A stretch of DNA of 64,000 bases from Wenzhouxiangella limi (GTDB lineage: Bacteria > Pseudomonadota > Gammaproteobacteria > Xanthomonadales > Wenzhouxiangellaceae). Made by a program: the position numbers and the translations under genes. The stretch covers positions 171,559 through 235,558 of the forward strand of contig NZ_JAAGSC010000039.1 in assembly GCF_010499265.1 (NCBI RefSeq), written 5' to 3'. The notes beneath the pieces are model-generated. The model worked only from the letters and a program-made list of their open reading frames with translations. It made no database searches and had not been told where the DNA came from. Position 1 is the stretch's first letter, and the number at the start of each line of letters is the position of its first letter. Of the stretch, positions 20,690 to 29,572 are shown in pieces.

Positions 20690-21827
20690 AAAAACGCTCA
20701 ATCTTGAGGCCGTACGCGAGCGCATCGACGCCCTGGATCAGCAGATTCAGGTCCTGATCGCCGAGCGCGCCGGTCTGGCCCAGGACGTGCGCCGGGTCAA
20801 GGGCGATCTGGCCGGGCCGGCCGCCTATTACCGACCCGACCGCGAGGCCCAGGTGCTGCGCCGGGTGATCGAGCGCAACGACGGCCCCTTGAGCGATACC
20901 GTCATGCTGCGCCTGTTCCGCGAGATCATGTCGGCCTGCCTGGCCCAGCAGGAACCGCTGCGGGTGGCCTATCTCGGACCGGAAGGCACTTTCACCCAGC
21001 AGGCCGTCTATCGCCAGTTCGGGCACTCTGTCAACGCCATCGCCCAGCCCAGCATCGAAGACGTGTTTCTGCAGGTCCAGGCGGGCGAAGTCGATTTCGG
21101 CGTGGTGCCGGTGGAAAACTCCTCGCAGGGGATCGTCTCGCATACGCTGGACATGTTCCTGCACTCCGAGATCAAGATCACCGCCGAGGTCGAGTTGCGC
21201 ATCCACCAGCACCTGCTGACTCGTGCTCGCCGACTGGGCGAGATCGAACGCGTCTACGCCCACAGCCAGTCGCTGTCGCAGTGCAAGCACTGGCTGGCCG
21301 CGCATTTGCCGGAGGCTGAACTCATCGCTTTGTCGAGCAATGCCGAAGCCGCGCGCCGGGTCCGCACCCAGCCCGACGCGGCCGCCATCGCCGGCCGCCA
21401 CGCCGCCGAGGTCTACGGGCTGCCGGTGCTGTTTGGCAACATCGAGGACCACGTCGACAACACCACCCGCTTTCTGGTGCTTGGCAGCGAGCTGCTGCCG
21501 GCCTCGGGCGAGGACAAGACGACCCTGCTGGTGGCCGGCAGCGACGGGCCGGGCGCGCTGTTCCGGCTGCTCGAGCCGCTGGCCCGGCACGGGGTCAACA
21601 TGAAGCGCATCGAGTCGCGGCCCTCGCGCCAGGGCCGCTGGGACTACGTCTTCTTCATTGATGTCGAGGGTCACATCGAGGAAGCCGCCGTGGCCGAGGC
21701 GCTGGCCGAGCTGCAAAGCGAGGCGCGCATGGTCAAGATTCTCGGCAGCTATCCGCGCGCCGTGCTCGGGCGCATGCCCGAAGCCGAGGGTGCGAGCCCG
21801 AGTCCTGGCGCGGCGCCCGCGGCATGA
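20682..21827 (+). CDS. pheA: bifunctional chorismate mutase / prephenate dehydratase (P-protein)
   Basis: Converts chorismate through prephenate to phenylpyruvate for phenylalanine synthesis. The 381 aa protein from GTG 20682 has an AroQ chorismate mutase (1-90, VRERIDALDQQIQVLIAERA), a prephenate dehydratase (about 95-275, YLGPEGTFTQQA, VVPVENSSQGIVSHTLDM, NTTRFLVLG) and a C-terminal ACT domain (about 288-365) with GALFRLLEPLARHGVNMKRI and ESRPSR, the phenylalanine feedback site. The ATGA overlap with hisC shows coupling. Confidence 0.96.
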   Translation: MAEKTLNLEAVRERIDALDQQIQVLIAERAGLAQDVRRVKGDLAGPAAYYRPDREAQVLRRVIERNDGPLSDTVMLRLFREIMSACLAQQEPLRVAYLGPEGTFTQQAVYRQFGHSVNAIAQPSIEDVFLQVQAGEVDFGVVPVENSSQGIVSHTLDMFLHSEIKITAEVELRIHQHLLTRARRLGEIERVYAHSQSLSQCKHWLAAHLPEAELIALSSNAEAARRVRTQPDAAAIAGRHAAEVYGLPVLFGNIEDHVDNTTRFLVLGSELLPASGEDKTTLLVAGSDGPGALFRLLEPLARHGVNMKRIESRPSRQGRWDYVFFIDVEGHIEEAAVAEALAELQSEARMVKILGSYPRAVLGRMPEAEGASPSPGAAPAA

Positions 21828-22951
21828 GACGGCGCGATTTTACCGACCTGGCCGTGCCCGGCGTTCGCGGTCTCAGGCCCTACACGCCCGGCAAGCCCAT
21901 CGCCGAGCTGGAGCGCGAATACGGGGTCAGCGATTCGATCAAGCTGGCCTCCAACGAAAATCCGCTGGGCGCGAGCCCGCGCGCGCTCGAAGCGATCCGC
22001 GGCGAGCTCGACGAGGTCTGGCTGTATCCGGACGCCAACGGCTTCGAGCTCAAGCGTGCGCTGGCCGAACGCCATGGCCTGAGCCCGGACTGCATCACCC
22101 TGGGCAACGGCTCCAACGACGTGCTGGTGTTCCTGGCCCAGGCCTTCCTGCAGCCGGGGCTGGAGGCGGTGTTTTCGCAGTACTGCTTTGCCGTCTACCC
22201 GATTGCCTGCCGCATGGTGGGTGCAAGCGAGCGCGTGGTGCCGGCGCTGCCCTCGGCCGGTCCGATGCCGCTGGGCCACGATCTGCGCGCGCTCTACCAG
22301 GCTATCGGCCCGGAAACCCGCATGGTCTTCGTCGCCAACCCCAACAACCCCACCGGCACCTGGCTGGACGGTCGCCGGCTCAAGGACTTCGCCGCCTCGC
22401 TGCCGCCGCAGGTGATCTGCGTGATCGACGAAGCCTACGCCGAGTATGCAGACAGCGACGTCCTAGGTGATGCCAGCACCTGGCTGGAGGAGTTGCCCAA
22501 CCTGGTGGTGACGCGAACCTTCTCCAAGGCCTACGGCCTGGCCGGTCTGCGGGTCGGCTACGCGCTCAGCAATCCGGGCGTGGCCGATCTGCTCAACCGG
22601 GTCCGTCCCCCGTTCAACGTCAACTCGCTGGCGCTGGCTGCCGCGCGCGCCGCGCTCGAGGACGTCGAGTTCATCGAGCGCAGCCGCGCGGCGAATGCCG
22701 GCGGGATGGAACAGCTGCGCGAGGGCCTGGCGGCGCTCGGACTGGAGGTTCTGCCTTCGGCGGCCAATTTCCTGCTGGTCGACTTCGGTCGCGACGCCGC
22801 GCCGGTCAACGAGGCCCTGATGCGCGCCGGCGTGATCGTTCGCCCGGTGGCCAACTACGGCCTGCCCAACCACCTGCGCATCACGATCGGTAGCGCCCGG
22901 CAGAACGAGCGCCTGTTGAGCGCGCTGGCCGAGATTCTGCCGGCGCAATGA
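21824..22951 (+). CDS. hisC: histidinol-phosphate / aromatic aminotransferase
   Basis: Class I/II PLP aminotransferase. The 375 aa protein has IKLASNENPLGASP near the N-terminus, VFVANPNNPTGTW, VIDEAYAEYAD and the PLP-lysine motif TRTFSKAYGLAGLRVGYA. Position between pheA and aroA suggests the HisC2-like form, which makes phenylalanine/tyrosine from the keto acids and may also serve histidine synthesis; substrate cannot be decided from sequence. Starts and ends in ATGA overlaps with neighbours. Confidence 0.93.
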   Translation: MRRRDFTDLAVPGVRGLRPYTPGKPIAELEREYGVSDSIKLASNENPLGASPRALEAIRGELDEVWLYPDANGFELKRALAERHGLSPDCITLGNGSNDVLVFLAQAFLQPGLEAVFSQYCFAVYPIACRMVGASERVVPALPSAGPMPLGHDLRALYQAIGPETRMVFVANPNNPTGTWLDGRRLKDFAASLPPQVICVIDEAYAEYADSDVLGDASTWLEELPNLVVTRTFSKAYGLAGLRVGYALSNPGVADLLNRVRPPFNVNSLALAAARAALEDVEFIERSRAANAGGMEQLREGLAALGLEVLPSAANFLLVDFGRDAAPVNEALMRAGVIVRPVANYGLPNHLRITIGSARQNERLLSALAEILPAQ

Positions 22952-24249
22952 AGCTGATCGTGCGTCCGTGCGCCCGGCCGCTGACCGGCCGCCGTCAACC
23001 GCCCGGCGACAAGTCGATCTCGCACCGGCTGGCGATTCTCGGTGGTCTGGCCGCAGGGCAGAGCACCATTACCGGCTATTTGCAAAGCGCCGACACCCTG
23101 GCGACCCTGGCCGCGATCGAGCAGCTGGGTGCGCGGGTGGAGCGCGAGCAAGACGAAATCCGCATCCACGGCGGTCTCGGTCCGATCGAGCGCGCCAGCC
23201 TGGATCTGGGCAACTCCGGCACCGGCGTGCGCCTGCTGGCCGGCGCCCTGGCCGGGCGCAGCGAGCTGTTCGGCGCCGAGCTGGTGCTGACGGGGGATGC
23301 GTCGCTTTCGAGCCGGCCCATGGCTCGGATCATCGATCCGCTTGACAGCATGGGCGCCGAGATCAGCGCCCGGGACGGCCGGCTGCCGCTGCGCATTCGC
23401 CCGCGACCGCTGCGCGCTGTGCGCTACCGTCCGAAGATGGCCAGCGCGCAGGTCAAGTCAGCGGTTTTGCTCGCCGGTCTGGTGGCCGAGGGCGAAACCG
23501 TGCTGGTCGAGCCGGGGCCCAGCCGCGATCATACCGAGCGCCTGCTGCCGGCGCTCGGTGTGGATGTGCAGCGCGTGGGCGATGAAATCCGCCTGCGCGG
23601 CGGTCAGGCATTGTCCGGCGGCCGATTCCACGTTCCGGGTGATCTCAGTTCGGCCGCCTTCCTGCTGGCGGCCGGCCTGCTCGTGCCCGGTTCCGATATC
23701 GAGGTCGACAACGTCGGTCTCAATCCCAGCCGCGACGGGGTGCTGCGCATCTTTGCGGCCATGCAGGGCAGGGTGGATCGAGCGGCGGCATCGACGGTCG
23801 GTGACGAGCCGGTCGGACAGCTGCGCGCCCGTGGCTCGACGCTGCGCGGGGTATCGATTCCGCCCGACTGGGTGCCGCTGGCGATCGATGAGTTTCCGAT
23901 CGTGATGGCTTTGGCGGCGGCGGCGGATGGAACGACCAGGATCAGCGGAGCCGAAGAACTTCGGGTCAAGGAATCCGATCGCCTGGCCGTGATGTGTCGC
24001 CAGCTGCTCCGGCTGGGCGTGGACCTTGAAGAAACGCCGGACGGCGCACTCATCCATGGCGGCACCGTTGAGGGCGGTGTGGTCGACTCCTGCGGCGACC
24101 ACCGGATCGCCATGAGCCTGGCGGTGCTGGGTTTGGTCGCGCGCGGGCCGGTCACCATTTGCAACGCGCAGTGGATCCGGACCAGTTACCCGGGTTTTGC
24201 CGACGATCTCGCTGCCCTGGGTGCAGAACTTGAGTGGCAGGAAGAATGA
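22948..24249 (+). CDS. aroA: 3-phosphoshikimate 1-carboxyvinyltransferase (EPSP synthase)
   Basis: Joins phosphoenolpyruvate to shikimate-3-phosphate, the sixth shikimate step. The 433 aa protein shows PPGDKSISHRLAIL (substrate-binding lysine), LGNSGTGVRLLAG, SSRPMARIIDPL, MASAQVKSAVLLAG and SCGDHRIAMSLAV, all canonical. In Pseudomonas the gene is fused to tyrA; here it stands alone and no tyrA lies in the window. It overlaps hisC by 4 bp and ends 2 bp before cmk. Confidence 0.97.
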   Translation: MKLIVRPCARPLTGRRQPPGDKSISHRLAILGGLAAGQSTITGYLQSADTLATLAAIEQLGARVEREQDEIRIHGGLGPIERASLDLGNSGTGVRLLAGALAGRSELFGAELVLTGDASLSSRPMARIIDPLDSMGAEISARDGRLPLRIRPRPLRAVRYRPKMASAQVKSAVLLAGLVAEGETVLVEPGPSRDHTERLLPALGVDVQRVGDEIRLRGGQALSGGRFHVPGDLSSAAFLLAAGLLVPGSDIEVDNVGLNPSRDGVLRIFAAMQGRVDRAAASTVGDEPVGQLRARGSTLRGVSIPPDWVPLAIDEFPIVMALAAAADGTTRISGAEELRVKESDRLAVMCRQLLRLGVDLEETPDGALIHGGTVEGGVVDSCGDHRIAMSLAVLGLVARGPVTICNAQWIRTSYPGFADDLAALGAELEWQEE

Positions 24250-24251
24250 TC

Positions 24252-24938
24252 ATGGAGTCTGCGAGCACGGTGCCGGTGCTGACCATCGATGGACCCTCCG
24301 GCGCCGGCAAGGGCGCCGTTTCGGCGCGGGTCGCCGGCCATCTGGGCTGGAACGTGCTCGACTCGGGTGCGGTCTACCGCAGCGTGGCGCTGGCCGCGCT
24401 GGAAGCAGACGTGGATCTCACGGATGAAGCGGCCCTGGTCGAACTGTGCAGCCAGGTTGACCTGGAGTTCTTCGCGGGCCCTGAGGGCATTGAGGCGAGT
24501 CTTGGCGGCCGTCCGCTGGGAGACGCCCTGCGCGCCGAGGCGGTCGGCGAGGCCAGTTCCAGGGTCGCTGCGGTACCGGTAGTGCGCGCCGCGCTGCTGT
24601 CGCTGCAGCGCCGGTTCCGGCGCCCGCCGGGTCTGGTCGCGGACGGCCGGGACATGGGGACCGTGGTGTTCCCCGATGCAACGGTCAAGGTTTTTCTGGA
24701 CGCCAGCGTGGAGGAACGCGCTCGACGCCGTTATCGGCAGTTGAAAGAAAACGGCGAAGATGTTACATTTGACCGGCTATTGAGCGACCTAGAAGCGCGT
24801 GATCGACGCGATCGTGAAAGGGCCGTCTCACCGACCGTTGCGGCAGCCGATGCCGTCGTGGTTGATTCGACCGATCTGAGCCTGGTCGAAGTCGTGGAAC
24901 GGGTGGTCGCGATCGTAGGCGATCGCGTTGCGTTATAG
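24252..24938 (+). CDS. cmk: cytidylate kinase
   Basis: Phosphorylates CMP and dCMP. The 228 aa protein has the P-loop GPSGAGKGAVS, DSGAVYRSVAL, the CMP-binding insert, and DGRDMGTVVFPDATVKVFLDA. I choose ATG 24252 because AGGAAG ends 7 bp upstream; ATG 24246 overlaps the aroA stop but leaves only 1 bp to that site. cmk before rpsA is a very conserved gammaproteobacterial order. Confidence 0.95.
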   Translation: MESASTVPVLTIDGPSGAGKGAVSARVAGHLGWNVLDSGAVYRSVALAALEADVDLTDEAALVELCSQVDLEFFAGPEGIEASLGGRPLGDALRAEAVGEASSRVAAVPVVRAALLSLQRRFRRPPGLVADGRDMGTVVFPDATVKVFLDASVEERARRRYRQLKENGEDVTFDRLLSDLEARDRRDRERAVSPTVAAADAVVVDSTDLSLVEVVERVVAIVGDRVAL

Positions 24939-25080
24939 GTCGTCAAAGGCAAACAGGTGGCTGGTCCGGCAAGCCGGGTCAGTCTGGCACACGAGCGGGG
25001 CCGCCAGGCCACGCAGATGATGAGACAAAAGCGCAACGGCAAACCGTGCCGCGCAGATCTTGCAGGAACTTTCAAACCCA
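24939..25080 (+). promoter_or_regulatory. rpsA leader region
   Basis: The 142 bp between cmk and rpsA carries no gene. In E. coli the rpsA leader folds into hairpins through which S1 represses its own translation. Here AGGAA sits about 13 bp before the start, a weak spacing compatible with S1-assisted initiation. GC-rich complementary segments are present (for example GGCAAGCC at 24967-24974), but I cannot define a structure by eye. Confidence 0.3.
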
Positions 25081-26751
25081 ATGACCGAATCTTTTGCTGA
25101 ACTCTTTGAACAAAGTCTGACCGAACGGGAGCTTCGTCCCGGCGCCATCGTCATGGGGCGGGTCGTGGAAATCCGCGATGACGCCGTGGTCATCAACGCC
25201 GGACTCAAGTCCGAGGGCATCGTACCGATCTACCAGTTCGAGCGCGCCGACGGCGAACTCGAGGTCGAAGTAGGCGACGAAGTCGAGGTGGCGCTGGATA
25301 CCGTCGAGGACGGATTCGGCGAGACCCGCCTGTCGCGCGAGAAAGCCAAGCGTTCCCGGGTGTGGAACACGCTGGAGAAATCTTTCGAGGCCGAGGAGAA
25401 CGTCATCGGCCAGATCACCGGGAAGGTCAAGGGCGGTTTTACCGTCAACATCGACAGCATCCGCGCGTTCCTGCCGGGTTCGCTGGTCGACGTGCGCCCG
25501 GTGCGCGATCCGGGCTACCTGGAAGGCAAGGATCTGGAGTTCAAGATCATCAAGCTCGACCGTCGCCGCAACAACCTGGTGGTCAGCCGACGCGCGGTCG
25601 TCGAGCACGAATACGCCGCCGAGCGCGAGGACCTGATCGAGCGCCTGACCGAAGGTGCCGTCATCAAGGGCGTGGTCAAGAACCTGACCGACTACGGCGC
25701 GTTCCTCGATCTGGGTGGCATCGACGGCCTGCTGCACATCACCGACATGGCCTGGAAGCGGGTCCGTCATCCGTCCGAAGTGGTCGAAGTCGGCGACGAA
25801 CTGGAAGTGCGCGTGCTGCGCTTCGACCGCGAGCGCATGCGCGTCTCGCTGGGTCTCAAGCAGCTCGGCGAAGATCCCTGGGACAACATCGATCGGCGCT
25901 ACCCGCCGACTTCGCGCCTGTTCGGCAAGGTCACCAACATCACCGATTACGGCTGTTTCGTCGAGATCGAAGACGGTGTCGAAGGTCTGGTGCACGTCTC
26001 GGAAATGGACTGGACCAACAAGAACGTCAACCCGGCCAAGGTAGTGCACATCGGCCAGGAAGTCGAGGTCATGGTGCTGGATGTCGACGAAGACCGTCGA
26101 CGGATTTCGCTGGGCATGAAGCAGGTCGCGCCGAACCCCTGGGAGGCGTTTGCCGCCACCCACAACAAGGGCGACAAGGTCAGCGGCGCGATCAAGTCCA
26201 TCACCGACTTCGGCATCTTCATCGGCCTGGACGGTGGTATCGATGGGCTGGTCCACCTGTCCGACATCTCCTGGATGGCGCCGGGCGAAGAGTCCATCCG
26301 CAATTTCCGCAAGGGCGAGGAGCTGGAAGCCGTGGTGCTCGCGGTTGATCCGGAGCGCGAGCGCATCTCGCTGGGGATCAAGCAACTCGAGCAGGATCCC
26401 TTTGCGACTTTCATGGCCGAGCATCCACGCGGTTCGATCGTGACCGGGAAGGTCACGTCGGTGGATCCGCGGGGAGCGGTTGTGGAGCTGGCCGAGGGCG
26501 TCGATGGTTACATCAAGGCATCCGACCTTGCCAAGGAACGGGTGGACGACGCAACGAAGATTGTCTCGGAAGGCGACGAGATCGAGGCCAAGTTCGTGGC
26601 TCTGGATCGCAAGACTCGCAACCTGACGCTGTCGGTTCGGGCCAAGGACGACGCCGAGCTTGCCGAGGTGATCGATCAGTATCAGGGTCGCTCCGGCAGC
26701 GGGACTTCGCTGGGCGATCTGCTCAAGGAACAGCTGGCCGGCAAGGACTGA
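25081..26751 (+). CDS. rpsA: 30S ribosomal protein S1
   Basis: Ribosomal protein that binds and unfolds mRNA leaders. The 556 aa product starts [13 protein letters not shown] at ATG 25081, matching the usual 557 aa. Six S1 (OB-fold) domains follow at roughly 21-87, 105-171, 192-260, 277-347, 364-434 and 451-520. Repeated elements such as [40 protein letters not shown] and [20 protein letters not shown] mark domains 3 to 5. The first two are degenerate, as is normal for the ribosome-binding half. Confidence 0.98.
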   Translation: MTESFAELFEQSLTERELRPGAIVMGRVVEIRDDAVVINAGLKSEGIVPIYQFERADGELEVEVGDEVEVALDTVEDGFGETRLSREKAKRSRVWNTLEKSFEAEENVIGQITGKVKGGFTVNIDSIRAFLPGSLVDVRPVRDPGYLEGKDLEFKIIKLDRRRNNLVVSRRAVVEHEYAAEREDLIERLTEGAVIKGVVKNLTDYGAFLDLGGIDGLLHITDMAWKRVRHPSEVVEVGDELEVRVLRFDRERMRVSLGLKQLGEDPWDNIDRRYPPTSRLFGKVTNITDYGCFVEIEDGVEGLVHVSEMDWTNKNVNPAKVVHIGQEVEVMVLDVDEDRRRISLGMKQVAPNPWEAFAATHNKGDKVSGAIKSITDFGIFIGLDGGIDGLVHLSDISWMAPGEESIRNFRKGEELEAVVLAVDPERERISLGIKQLEQDPFATFMAEHPRGSIVTGKVTSVDPRGAVVELAEGVDGYIKASDLAKERVDDATKIVSEGDEIEAKFVALDRKTRNLTLSVRAKDDAELAEVIDQYQGRSGSGTSLGDLLKEQLAGKD

Positions 26752-26769
26752 TTCGCCGGCGAGTTGGTG

Positions 26770-26794
26770 GCAGTGCCCGGGCCCCGGGCACTGC
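26770..26794 (+). promoter_or_regulatory. perfect 12-bp hairpin between rpsA and ihfB
   Basis: GCAGTGCCCGGG (26770-26781) and CCCGGGCACTGC (26783-26794) are exact inverted repeats around a single C; as RNA, a 10-bp stem with a 5-nt loop is likely. It starts 18 bp after the rpsA stop and ends 26 bp before the ihfB ATG. No T-run follows, so it may be a leaky attenuator or mRNA processing/stability element lowering ihfB output relative to rpsA. Confidence 0.65.
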
Positions 26795-26820
26795 AGCCGG
26801 GAAACCGCAGGGAGAGGGCA

Positions 26821-27108
26821 ATGACCAAATCTGAATTGATCGATTTGCTGGTGGCCGAGCAGACCCACCTGAACCAGACCGACGTGGAGCTGGCGGTGCG
26901 CTGTATCATCGAGCAGCTGAGCCGGGCACTGGCCGAAGGGGAGCGGATCGAGATTCGCGGATTCGGCAGTTTCTGCCTCCACTACCGTCCTCCGCGGATG
27001 GGCCGCAATCCCAAGACGGGTGAAGCCGTGGCCTTACCCGGCAAGCACGTGCCGCACTTCAAACCGGGCAAGGAACTGCGTGAGCGCGTCAATCAGGGCA
27101 TGAACTGA
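26821..27108 (+). CDS. ihfB: integration host factor subunit beta
   Basis: Half of the IHF heterodimer that bends DNA. The 95 aa protein has the HU/IHF fold with [20 protein letters not shown] and [20 protein letters not shown], the DNA-intercalating arm including the conserved RNPKTG segment. GGGAGAG precedes ATG 26821; the open frame to 26764 is a non-conserved extension crossing the hairpin. The rpsA-ihfB-lapA-lapB order is conserved in gammaproteobacteria. Confidence 0.97.
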   Translation: MTKSELIDLLVAEQTHLNQTDVELAVRCIIEQLSRALAEGERIEIRGFGSFCLHYRPPRMGRNPKTGEAVALPGKHVPHFKPGKELRERVNQGMN

Positions 27109-27121
27109 CTCGGACTGATCT

Positions 27122-27394
27122 ATGTATCGCTGGCTGCTTCTTCTGGCTGTTCTTGTCGCCGCGCTTCTCGGGCTGGCCATCGGCGTGCTCAATCCCGATC
27201 CCGTGGCGCTGGACCTCGGGCTGGTGCAGCCATCTCTTCCCCTCGGCGGTCTGGTATTGATCGTGTTTGCCGCCGGAACGGTGTGCGGGCTGCTGCTGTT
27301 TTGGCTGATGTTCGATCTGCCGGCGCGGGTGCGACGACGGGCAGCTGGTCGCGGCAAGGGGAACGCGACCGGCCTGCCGGTCCAAAATGACTGA
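27122..27394 (+). CDS. lapA: lipopolysaccharide assembly protein A domain protein (DUF1049)
   Basis: Small inner-membrane protein that helps LapB control LPS synthesis and LpxC turnover. The 90 aa product has two transmembrane helices (about 3-22 and 41-63) around the conserved NPDPVALDLGLVQPSLPLG loop, followed by a basic tail (ARVRRRAAGRGK). It overlaps lapB by 8 bp and follows ihfB after 13 bp. Confidence 0.9.
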   Translation: MYRWLLLLAVLVAALLGLAIGVLNPDPVALDLGLVQPSLPLGGLVLIVFAAGTVCGLLLFWLMFDLPARVRRRAAGRGKGNATGLPVQND

Positions 27395-28553
27395 ACTCGC
27401 GCTGCTGTTTCTTCTGCTGCCGCTGGCAGCCTTCAGCGGCTGGATCGTGGGGCAGGGACAAAAGAAGCGAGGCCGACGCCGGAGATCGGTTCTTTCCAGT
27501 CAGTACTTCCGTGGCCTCAACTACCTGCTCAACGAGGAATCGGACAAGGCCATCGAGGAATTCCTCAAGCTGGCCGAAGTCAACCGCGATACCGTGGACA
27601 CGCATCTTGCCCTTGGCACCTTGTTTCGCCGCCGCGGTGAGATGGACAAGGCAATCCGCTATCACAAGCACATCATCTCGCGGCCCAACCTGGACGAGGA
27701 TCAACGCGAACGCGTGCTGTTCGAGTTGGCCATGGACTACATGCGCGCCGGGCTTCTGGACCGGGCCGAAAGCCTGTTTCTGGAGCTGACCGACAGCGAA
27801 CAGATGGGAACCCGGGCCCGGCGTAATCTGCTCGACATCTATCAGCAGGAAAAGGACTGGGCGCGGGCCGTGGAACAGGCCCAACGCCTGGACCTGGTCG
27901 ACGGCGGTTCGGATTCGGGCCTGATCGCCCAGCTGTATTGCGAACTGGCCGAGACCGCTGTGGCCGGCGATGATTCGGAGGCCGCGACCCAGCACCTGCG
28001 CCAGGCTCGTCGGTACCAGCCCAACAACGCGCGGGCCCGCCTGATCGAGGCGACAATTGCCGAGCGCGAGGGACAGCAGGCCCTGGCGGCGGAGCGCTAC
28101 CGCGAGGCCTGCGAGCTCGATCCGGATCTGCTGGTGGGCTGCGCGCAGGCCATGATCGAATGCCATCGCGGCAGCCACGGGATCGAGCAGCTCAAGGACT
28201 GGCTTGCGCTCAGATCGCGGAGCGCAGATCTCAACGCGCCCGCGCTGCTGCTGGCGCGCCTGACTGCAGAGACCGATCCGGCGCGCGCGGCCGCATTCCT
28301 GCTGGAGACCTTGCAGCGGCGTTCCACCGTCGGCGGGCTGGAGTACCTGATGGAACTGCTGAGTTCCCGTGATCTGGGCCTGGACGAGGTCGGGCCCGAC
28401 CTGATCCGCGACCTGATGCAGCGCCTGATGCAGGGGCAGCCGGTCTATTGCTGTCAGCAGTGCGGATTCAGCGGCAGCGCTCATCACTGGATGTGCCCGA
28501 GCTGCCGCAGCTGGGATTCCACGCGAGTGATCCGCGGCGTTCTGGGAGAGTAA
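27387..28553 (+). CDS. lapB: lipopolysaccharide assembly protein B (TPR protein with rubredoxin-like domain)
   Basis: Adaptor that couples LPS production to FtsH-dependent LpxC degradation. The 388 aa protein has an N-terminal membrane anchor (about 2-20), the conserved SSQYFRGLNYLLNEESDKAIEEF start of the TPR array (phrase split: SSQYFRGLNYLLNE, then ESDKAIEEF), about nine TPR repeats (45-340) and a C-terminal rubredoxin-like metal site with two CxxC pairs, CQQCGF and CPSCRSW. Its TAA overlaps the next ATG by one base. Confidence 0.96.
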   Translation: MTELALLFLLLPLAAFSGWIVGQGQKKRGRRRRSVLSSQYFRGLNYLLNEESDKAIEEFLKLAEVNRDTVDTHLALGTLFRRRGEMDKAIRYHKHIISRPNLDEDQRERVLFELAMDYMRAGLLDRAESLFLELTDSEQMGTRARRNLLDIYQQEKDWARAVEQAQRLDLVDGGSDSGLIAQLYCELAETAVAGDDSEAATQHLRQARRYQPNNARARLIEATIAEREGQQALAAERYREACELDPDLLVGCAQAMIECHRGSHGIEQLKDWLALRSRSADLNAPALLLARLTAETDPARAAAFLLETLQRRSTVGGLEYLMELLSSRDLGLDEVGPDLIRDLMQRLMQGQPVYCCQQCGFSGSAHHWMCPSCRSWDSTRVIRGVLGE

Positions 28554-29572
28554 TGGCGATCGCTCCGTGGTGGTCGCTGATCATGGCGGGCGCTCTGTCG
28601 GCGCTGCTGGCCTGGCCGCTGCGTACCTGGCTGCTGGCGCGCAACATCGTCGATCGTCCGGGCCATCGGCGCAGTCACCACGCGCCCACGCCCCGCGGTG
28701 GCGGTCTGGCCATGGCCGCGGCGATGCTGTGCGTTGTTGTTCCTGCCGCCGGACTCGATGGTGACTTTGTGCCGGTACTGATCCTGATCATGGCTTTGGC
28801 CTTGCTGGGGTGGGTGGATGATGTGCGTGATCTGCCGGTGCGATGGCGCCTGCTGTATCAGGTCTTGATTGCGCTGTTCATGCTTTGGTTTACCGGCCCG
28901 GTGTCAAGCATTACGGTGGGCGATCTGGGCTTGACCCTTCCCTGGCTGTGGTCGGCGCTGGGGGTGGTCGCGGTGGTCTGGCTGATCAACCTGCATAATT
29001 TCATGGATGGCTCGGATGGCCTGGCTGCCATGCAGGGTGCGTGGACGGGCCTGGTGCTGGGGATGCTGCTCTACCGTCATGATCTGCACACGCCGGCGCT
29101 GGCGGGCTTTGTTCTGTCCGGTGCCTGTCTGGGTTTCCTGTGGTGGAACCGGCCACCGGCGCGGATGTTCATGGGCGACAGCGGGTCGGTGACGCTGGGC
29201 GGATTGGTCGGCCTGCTGGCCCTGAGCGGGGCGGCCGAGGGAACGGTCAGTATCTGGGTGAGCCTGATCGTTTGCTCGCTGTTTGTCGTCGACGCGACCG
29301 CTACCCTGCTGCGGCGGGTCTTGCGGGGGGGGCGGTGGTATACTCCGCACCGCCAGCACGCCTATCAGCTGCTGATCGCCAGGGGCTGGCGTCACGTTCA
29401 AGTGTTGACGCTCTACCTTCTGGTCAACGTGCTGGTGGTCTTGCCGGTTTTGCTGCTGGCCCTTCGTTTTCCGGCCTGGGACATGGCGCTGGCGATTGGC
29501 TTGACCGCTGTGCTGGCTGCGGCCTGGGGCGTTGTGCAAGGGGCCACGAAGAAGGAGAATCTCACGCGATGA
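28553..29572 (+). CDS. WecA/WbpL-like undecaprenyl-phosphate sugar-phosphate transferase (GT4)
   Basis: Polyprenyl-phosphate N-acetylhexosamine-1-phosphate transferase that starts glycan assembly on the inner membrane. The 339 aa protein has about ten hydrophobic helices and the MraY/WecA signatures HAPTPRGGGLAM, LGWVDDVRDLPV (catalytic DD), NLHNFMDGSDGLA and MFMGDSGSVTLGG. It starts at ATG 28553, sharing one base with the lapB stop, and overlaps the wbpM-like gene by ATGA. In Pseudomonas aeruginosa wbpL and wbpM end an O-antigen locus that also lies beside ihfB; here just these two genes remain. Sugar specificity unknown. Confidence 0.87.
   Translation: MAIAPWWSLIMAGALSALLAWPLRTWLLARNIVDRPGHRRSHHAPTPRGGGLAMAAAMLCVVVPAAGLDGDFVPVLILIMALALLGWVDDVRDLPVRWRLLYQVLIALFMLWFTGPVSSITVGDLGLTLPWLWSALGVVAVVWLINLHNFMDGSDGLAAMQGAWTGLVLGMLLYRHDLHTPALAGFVLSGACLGFLWWNRPPARMFMGDSGSVTLGGLVGLLALSGAAEGTVSIWVSLIVCSLFVVDATATLLRRVLRGGRWYTPHRQHAYQLLIARGWRHVQVLTLYLLVNVLVVLPVLLLALRFPAWDMALAIGLTAVLAAAWGVVQGATKKENLTR

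Noticed and set aside
25072-26982. 636-codon minus-strand open frame opposite rpsA and ihfB
   Set aside because: Shadow of rpsA; composition follows the codon bias of the sense gene and no motif is seen.
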